Assembly: GCA_001828545.1 (NCBI GenBank)
Contig: MHYW01000021.1
Span: 1-9,864 of the forward strand
DNA length: 9,864 nt
Direction: 5' to 3'
Source of the DNA: Planctomycetes bacterium RIFCSPHIGHO2_12_FULL_52_36
GTDB taxonomy: Bacteria; Planctomycetota; Brocadiia; Brocadiales; Bathyanammoxibiaceae
In this document: positions 7,697 through 9,864 of the stretch, one piece after another
Layout: every line of letters starts with the position of its first letter
How positions within the stretch are numbered: the first letter of the stretch is position 1
The notes under the pieces: generated by a model
Told to the model about the DNA's origin: nothing
The model's input: the letters and a program-made list of their open reading frames with translations, nothing else
Database searches by the model: none
Made by a program: the position numbers and the translations under genes

Positions 7697-7769
7697 AGTA
7701 GCCAGTAGCTAGTAGCTAGGGATTGAATTCTTTCCTAGCTACTAGCTGCTGACTACTAGCTACTGACCA
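7697..7769. repeat. Heptamer tandem repeats forming a long hairpin (locus B)
   Basis: Left arm heptamers AGTAGCC, AGTAGCT, AGTAGCT (7697-7717) run into AGGGA. The right arm has five heptamers, CTAGCTA, CTAGCTG, CTGACTA, CTAGCTA, CTGACCA (7735-7769), ending one base before the start codon of the reductase. Bases 7703-7720 pair with 7734-7751, giving 18 pairs with one G:T, around a 13-base AT-rich loop. The layout matches locus A after nuoH. No T-run follows, so a terminator role is unproven. Confidence 0.87.
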
Positions 7770-7770
7770 C

Positions 7771-8976
7771 ATGAAGGTCTATGACGTAATAGTAGTAGGC
7801 AGTGGCCCGGCAGGTTCTATAGCCGCCTACACCCTCGCCAGAGATAACTTCCAGGTTGCCCTAATTGAAAAGAAGAGACACCCCAGGCCCAAACCCTGCG
7901 GTGGGGGGCTTCAGGAGAAGGCCAGGAGACTGCTCCCCTTTGACATTAGTGGGGTGGTGGAGAGGGTTGTCTATGGTATGGTCTTCCAGTTGGGGCTAAG
8001 GGATAGGTTTACCCGCCGTACCACGAGACCCATCGTCTATAACCTCGGCCGTGAGCCCTTTGATAGTCTCCTCGTGAGAAAGGCATCCGAAGGGGGCGCT
8101 GTCGTTATAGAGGGGGAGGGGTTGGTGTCCCTGGAGTATACGGAGGGGTGTGTCAGCCTACTGACTGAGAATAACCGGTATCTGGCAAAGGTAGTGATTG
8201 GGGCGGATGGGGCGGCAAGCGTCGTAAGGAGGGCAATAAACCCGAGGGGCATATCGCAAGAGGCTATAGGCCTGATTTGTGAGCTGGAGAAAGGTAGGGG
8301 CGTATTGCAATACGCCCCTACATCTATTCCCGAAGACCTCTTCATTGTGGACTGGGGGACGGTCCCGGCAGGCTATGCCTGGATATTCCCAAAGGAAAAG
8401 ATCTGGACTGCGGGGGCAATGGCGCCCAGGTCCCTCTCCAAGCATCTAATAGGTTATCTAAAGGCATTCCTGGAGAAAGAGGGCCTGAAGTTGGACATGG
8501 AGAGGATTAAGGCCCATCCCATACCCACAAGGACTCCAGGGGAACCTATCTCAAGTCGCTGGGGCGTCCTGGTAGGGGATGCGGCAGGTCTTACAGACCC
8601 CTTCACTGGAGAGGGGCTGTACTATGCCATAGCCAGTGGCCAGAGGGCGGCCTACTGGGTAAAGGAACACCTCCAGAACGGGGCAGACCTCCGCCTCTAT
8701 GAGGAGGATATAGATAAGGGACTCATGGAGGAGATAGTAGTGGCAGGCAAGCTCAGGGGCTTTTTTAATACCTTTTCCAGATACGTCCATGGCCTCTACC
8801 GCAGGAACGACCGCCTATGGATGGCCTTTTGCGAGGTCATGCGGGGGGATAGGACATTGGAGGGCCTCAGGAGGGTAAGGACCAGACCCCCGGGCCCAAT
8901 CCTGAGGTATCTGGAAAGATTTACCTCCTGGTACGAGTCCAGGCAAATCAACGGGTTTAAACCACCCTGGTTGTAG
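7771..8976 (+). CDS. Geranylgeranyl reductase family FAD-dependent oxidoreductase
   Basis: Flavoprotein of the ChlP/GGR family, which saturates double bonds in isoprenoid chains of chlorophyll, archaeal-type lipids or menaquinone. It has 401 residues. Motifs in order: VVGSGPAGS (8-16, FAD dinucleotide fold), KPCGGGL (41-47), VIGADGAAS (142-150), PAGYAWIFP (199-207, the PxxYxWxFP signature) and VGDAAGLTDPFTGEGLYYAI (268-287, second FAD motif). No membrane helix or signal peptide is seen. Residues 175-184 (GRGVLQYAPT) are translated from a 28-base palindrome and are probably an in-frame insertion in a loop. No ribosome binding site is visible before the ATG; repeat locus B abuts it. The start is kept because MKVYDVIVVGSGPAGS is the normal N-terminus. 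The gap to nuoN is 104 bases, same strand, so co-transcription is possible. The substrate is inferred only from context; a saturated-quinone role is a guess. Confidence 0.88.
   Translation: MKVYDVIVVGSGPAGSIAAYTLARDNFQVALIEKKRHPRPKPCGGGLQEKARRLLPFDISGVVERVVYGMVFQLGLRDRFTRRTTRPIVYNLGREPFDSLLVRKASEGGAVVIEGEGLVSLEYTEGCVSLLTENNRYLAKVVIGADGAASVVRRAINPRGISQEAIGLICELEKGRGVLQYAPTSIPEDLFIVDWGTVPAGYAWIFPKEKIWTAGAMAPRSLSKHLIGYLKAFLEKEGLKLDMERIKAHPIPTRTPGEPISSRWGVLVGDAAGLTDPFTGEGLYYAIASGQRAAYWVKEHLQNGADLRLYEEDIDKGLMEEIVVAGKLRGFFNTFSRYVHGLYRRNDRLWMAFCEVMRGDRTLEGLRRVRTRPPGPILRYLERFTSWYESRQINGFKPPWL
8294..8321. repeat. GTAGGGGC-type palindrome, copy 2, inside the reductase gene
   Basis: A 28-base perfect palindrome with arms GTAGGGGCGTATTG / CAATACGCCCCTAC. 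Its 24-base core is identical to copy 1 at 4515-4538. It is read through in frame as part of GRGVLQYAPT in the reductase, without a stop or frameshift. Confidence 0.95.
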
Positions 8977-8979
8977 ACA

Positions 8980-9105
8980 GTAGGGGGTAGGGGGTAGGGA
9001 ACAGAAAGTTGTAAAGTGTAAATTGGTCCGCCTGAGGCGGATTAAATTTTAAAATTTGCAATTTTCAATTTACAATGCAATTCTTCCCTACCCCCTACCC
9101 CCTAC
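8980..9105. repeat. Nested inverted repeat between convergent genes (locus C)
   Basis: Outer arms are 21-base perfect complements, 8980-9000 (TAGGGGG heptamers ending TAGGGA) and 9085-9105 (TCCC TACCCCC TACCCCC TAC). Nested inside are TGTAAATTG 9017-9025 with CAATTTACA 9066-9074, a GC-rich hairpin at 9027-9041 and the palindrome AAATTTTAAAATTT 9044-9057. The reductase stop is 3 bases outside the left arm, and the kinase stop codon lies within the right arm. No target-site duplication is visible at the edges. Confidence 0.9.
9027..9057 (+). terminator. Possible intrinsic terminator after the reductase
   Basis: The stem TCCGCC, loop TGA and stem GGCGGA is followed by TTAAATTTT and an AT-only stretch. 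The stem is short and the T-run is interrupted, so this is a modest candidate. It could alternatively be one more dispersed palindrome of this repeat-rich genome. The central place between two convergent genes fits termination. Confidence 0.4.
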
Positions 9106-9864
9106 AACTGCATCTTTCCAGGAAGGGTAGGGGCAGGTTTAAAACCTGCCCCTACAGTCTCATTATAAACAGGCAACTCCACCTTAAAGGTCGTACCCCT
9201 GCCCTCCACTGAATCTGCCTCAATGGTACCCCCGTGGGACTGGATAGTCAACTGTGTGAGGGCTAGTTCCAGTCCTGTACACTTCGTAGACGGCCTGATA
9301 TTGAGGATAAAATAGGGGTCAAAGAGGTGTGGTAGGTCTTTTCCATTGATTCCACTGCCTGTATCTGTGATGGTTACTCCAACCTTGTTCTCATTAGCAA
9401 GGTGCTCGGTCTTGACCGTCAGGGTGCCCCCTTTGGGCGTGGCGTCTAAGGCGTTAGAGATGAGGTTCATAAATGCCACTTCCAGTTGAGCGGGGTTGCC
9501 AAGGATCATGGGGGCTGTGGGTGAGAGTTCTTTTATGAGCTGGATGCTTAAAGGTTCCAATTGTTCAGCCGTCTTCCTCAGGATAAGTTCCATCAGCTTG
9601 TTCAGGGCGGTGGGAGATTTCTCCGGGTTGGATATCCTGGATATGCTAAAGAGGCCTTTCATCACAGATTCCAGGTGTTGTGAGGTTGCCTTTAGCCTGG
9701 AGAGCTGGCTCTTAAATTCCCCTGAATGGGTACATTCCTTTGCCTTCTCCAGTTCGTTAAGGAGGATGTCTGTGCACATATTTATCCCTGACAGGGGATT
9801 ATTTAAGTGGTGGGCTATGCCGTTGGAGAGGTGTCCAATTGTGGACATCCTCTGGGAGTGCAGT
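9102..9864 (-). CDS. Histidine kinase, C-terminal transmitter part (5'-partial)
   Basis: Transmitter end of a sensor histidine kinase of the HisKA/HATPase type, one half of a two-component system. The frame stays open to the right edge (LHSQR precedes the Met at 9848), so the sensor region lies outside the window. Numbering from that Met, the H box is GIAHHLNNPLSGI with phospho-acceptor His13; the N box is MNLISNALDA (127-136); the G1 box is TDTGSGI (161-167); then FDPYF (176-180). The G2 box, normally GTGLGLA, reads CTGLELA (190-196). The usual acidic residue after the H-box His is His14. The C-terminal VGAGFKPAPT (232-241) is translated from a 29-base palindrome, and the stop lies in the arm of an inverted repeat. 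The fold appears complete, but ATP binding may be weakened. No response regulator gene is visible. Confidence 0.85.
   Translation of the reverse strand, partial: LHSQRMSTIGHLSNGIAHHLNNPLSGINMCTDILLNELEKAKECTHSGEFKSQLSRLKATSQHLESVMKGLFSISRISNPEKSPTALNKLMELILRKTAEQLEPLSIQLIKELSPTAPMILGNPAQLEVAFMNLISNALDATPKGGTLTVKTEHLANENKVGVTITDTGSGINGKDLPHLFDPYFILNIRPSTKCTGLELALTQLTIQSHGGTIEADSVEGRGTTFKVELPVYNETVGAGFKPAPTLPGKMQL
9127..9155. repeat. GTAGGGGC-type palindrome with a different core, 3' end of kinase gene
   Basis: Arms GTAGGGGCAGGTTT (9127-9140) and AAACCTGCCCCTAC (9142-9155) are perfect complements around one central base. The outer eight bases on each side equal those of the palindromes at 4515 and 8294, but the core differs. 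On the minus strand it is read in frame as VGAGFKPAPT near the C-terminus of the kinase. Confidence 0.92.

Noticed and set aside
7664..7770. Promoter for the reductase in the nuoN spacer
   Set aside because: TTGAAT at 7724 has no convincing -10 partner at proper spacing and lies in the repeat loop; evidence is too weak.
9846..9848. Met at 9848 as the start of the histidine kinase
   Set aside because: The frame continues upstream as LHSQR to the window edge and the Met lies inside the HisKA helix.

Overview
The window holds the distal, membrane-arm half of a bacterial respiratory complex I (NADH:quinone oxidoreductase, type I) operon. It is followed by a flavoprotein of the geranylgeranyl reductase family on the same strand, and then by the 3' part of a histidine kinase gene on the opposite strand. 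Gene order on the + strand is nuoH (5' end cut by the window), nuoI, nuoJ, nuoK, nuoL, nuoM, nuoN, then the reductase; the convergent kinase runs off the right edge. No rRNA, tRNA, CRISPR array or insertion sequence transposase was found, and no gene-free stretch exceeds about 125 bases.

The nuo genes encode the quinone-site subunit (NuoH), the peripheral 2x[4Fe-4S] connector (NuoI), two small membrane subunits (NuoJ, NuoK) and the three antiporter-like proton-pumping subunits (NuoL, NuoM, NuoN). Nearly all key residues are visible: the two CxxCxxCxxxCP motifs in NuoI, Glu36 and Glu72 in NuoK, and the channel Glu/Lys residues of NuoL, NuoM and NuoN. One exception is a His-to-Ile change in NuoM. 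The reductase has the FAD-binding motif, the CGGGL motif and the PxxYxWxFP motif of geranylgeranyl reductases. Its place after nuoN suggests, without proof, that it saturates the isoprenoid tail of the membrane quinone used by the complex.

The most unusual content is between and inside the genes. Almost every loose junction carries short repeats. At three places tandem HEPTAMERS (CAGTAGT-, AGTAGCT- and TAGGGGG-like) form the left arm of an inverted repeat whose right arm is also heptameric. A fourth heptamer run stands alone after nuoN, and an octamer run contains the nuoJ start codon. Separately, palindromes sharing GTAGGGGC/GCCCCTAC ends occur three times: once between nuoL and nuoM, once in frame inside the reductase gene, and once (with a different core) in frame at the 3' end of the kinase gene. 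A third motif (CCTGAGCG...CGAAGG) flanks nuoM and contributes its last codons.

The organism is a bacterium of moderately high G+C with strong use of AGG (Arg) and ATA (Ile) codons. The NuoH and NuoM sequences resemble those of anaerobic or subsurface lineages such as Nitrospirota, Desulfobacterota or anammox-type Planctomycetota, but the phylum cannot be fixed from reading alone. The abundance of intergenic palindromes would fit an uncultured, repeat-rich genome.
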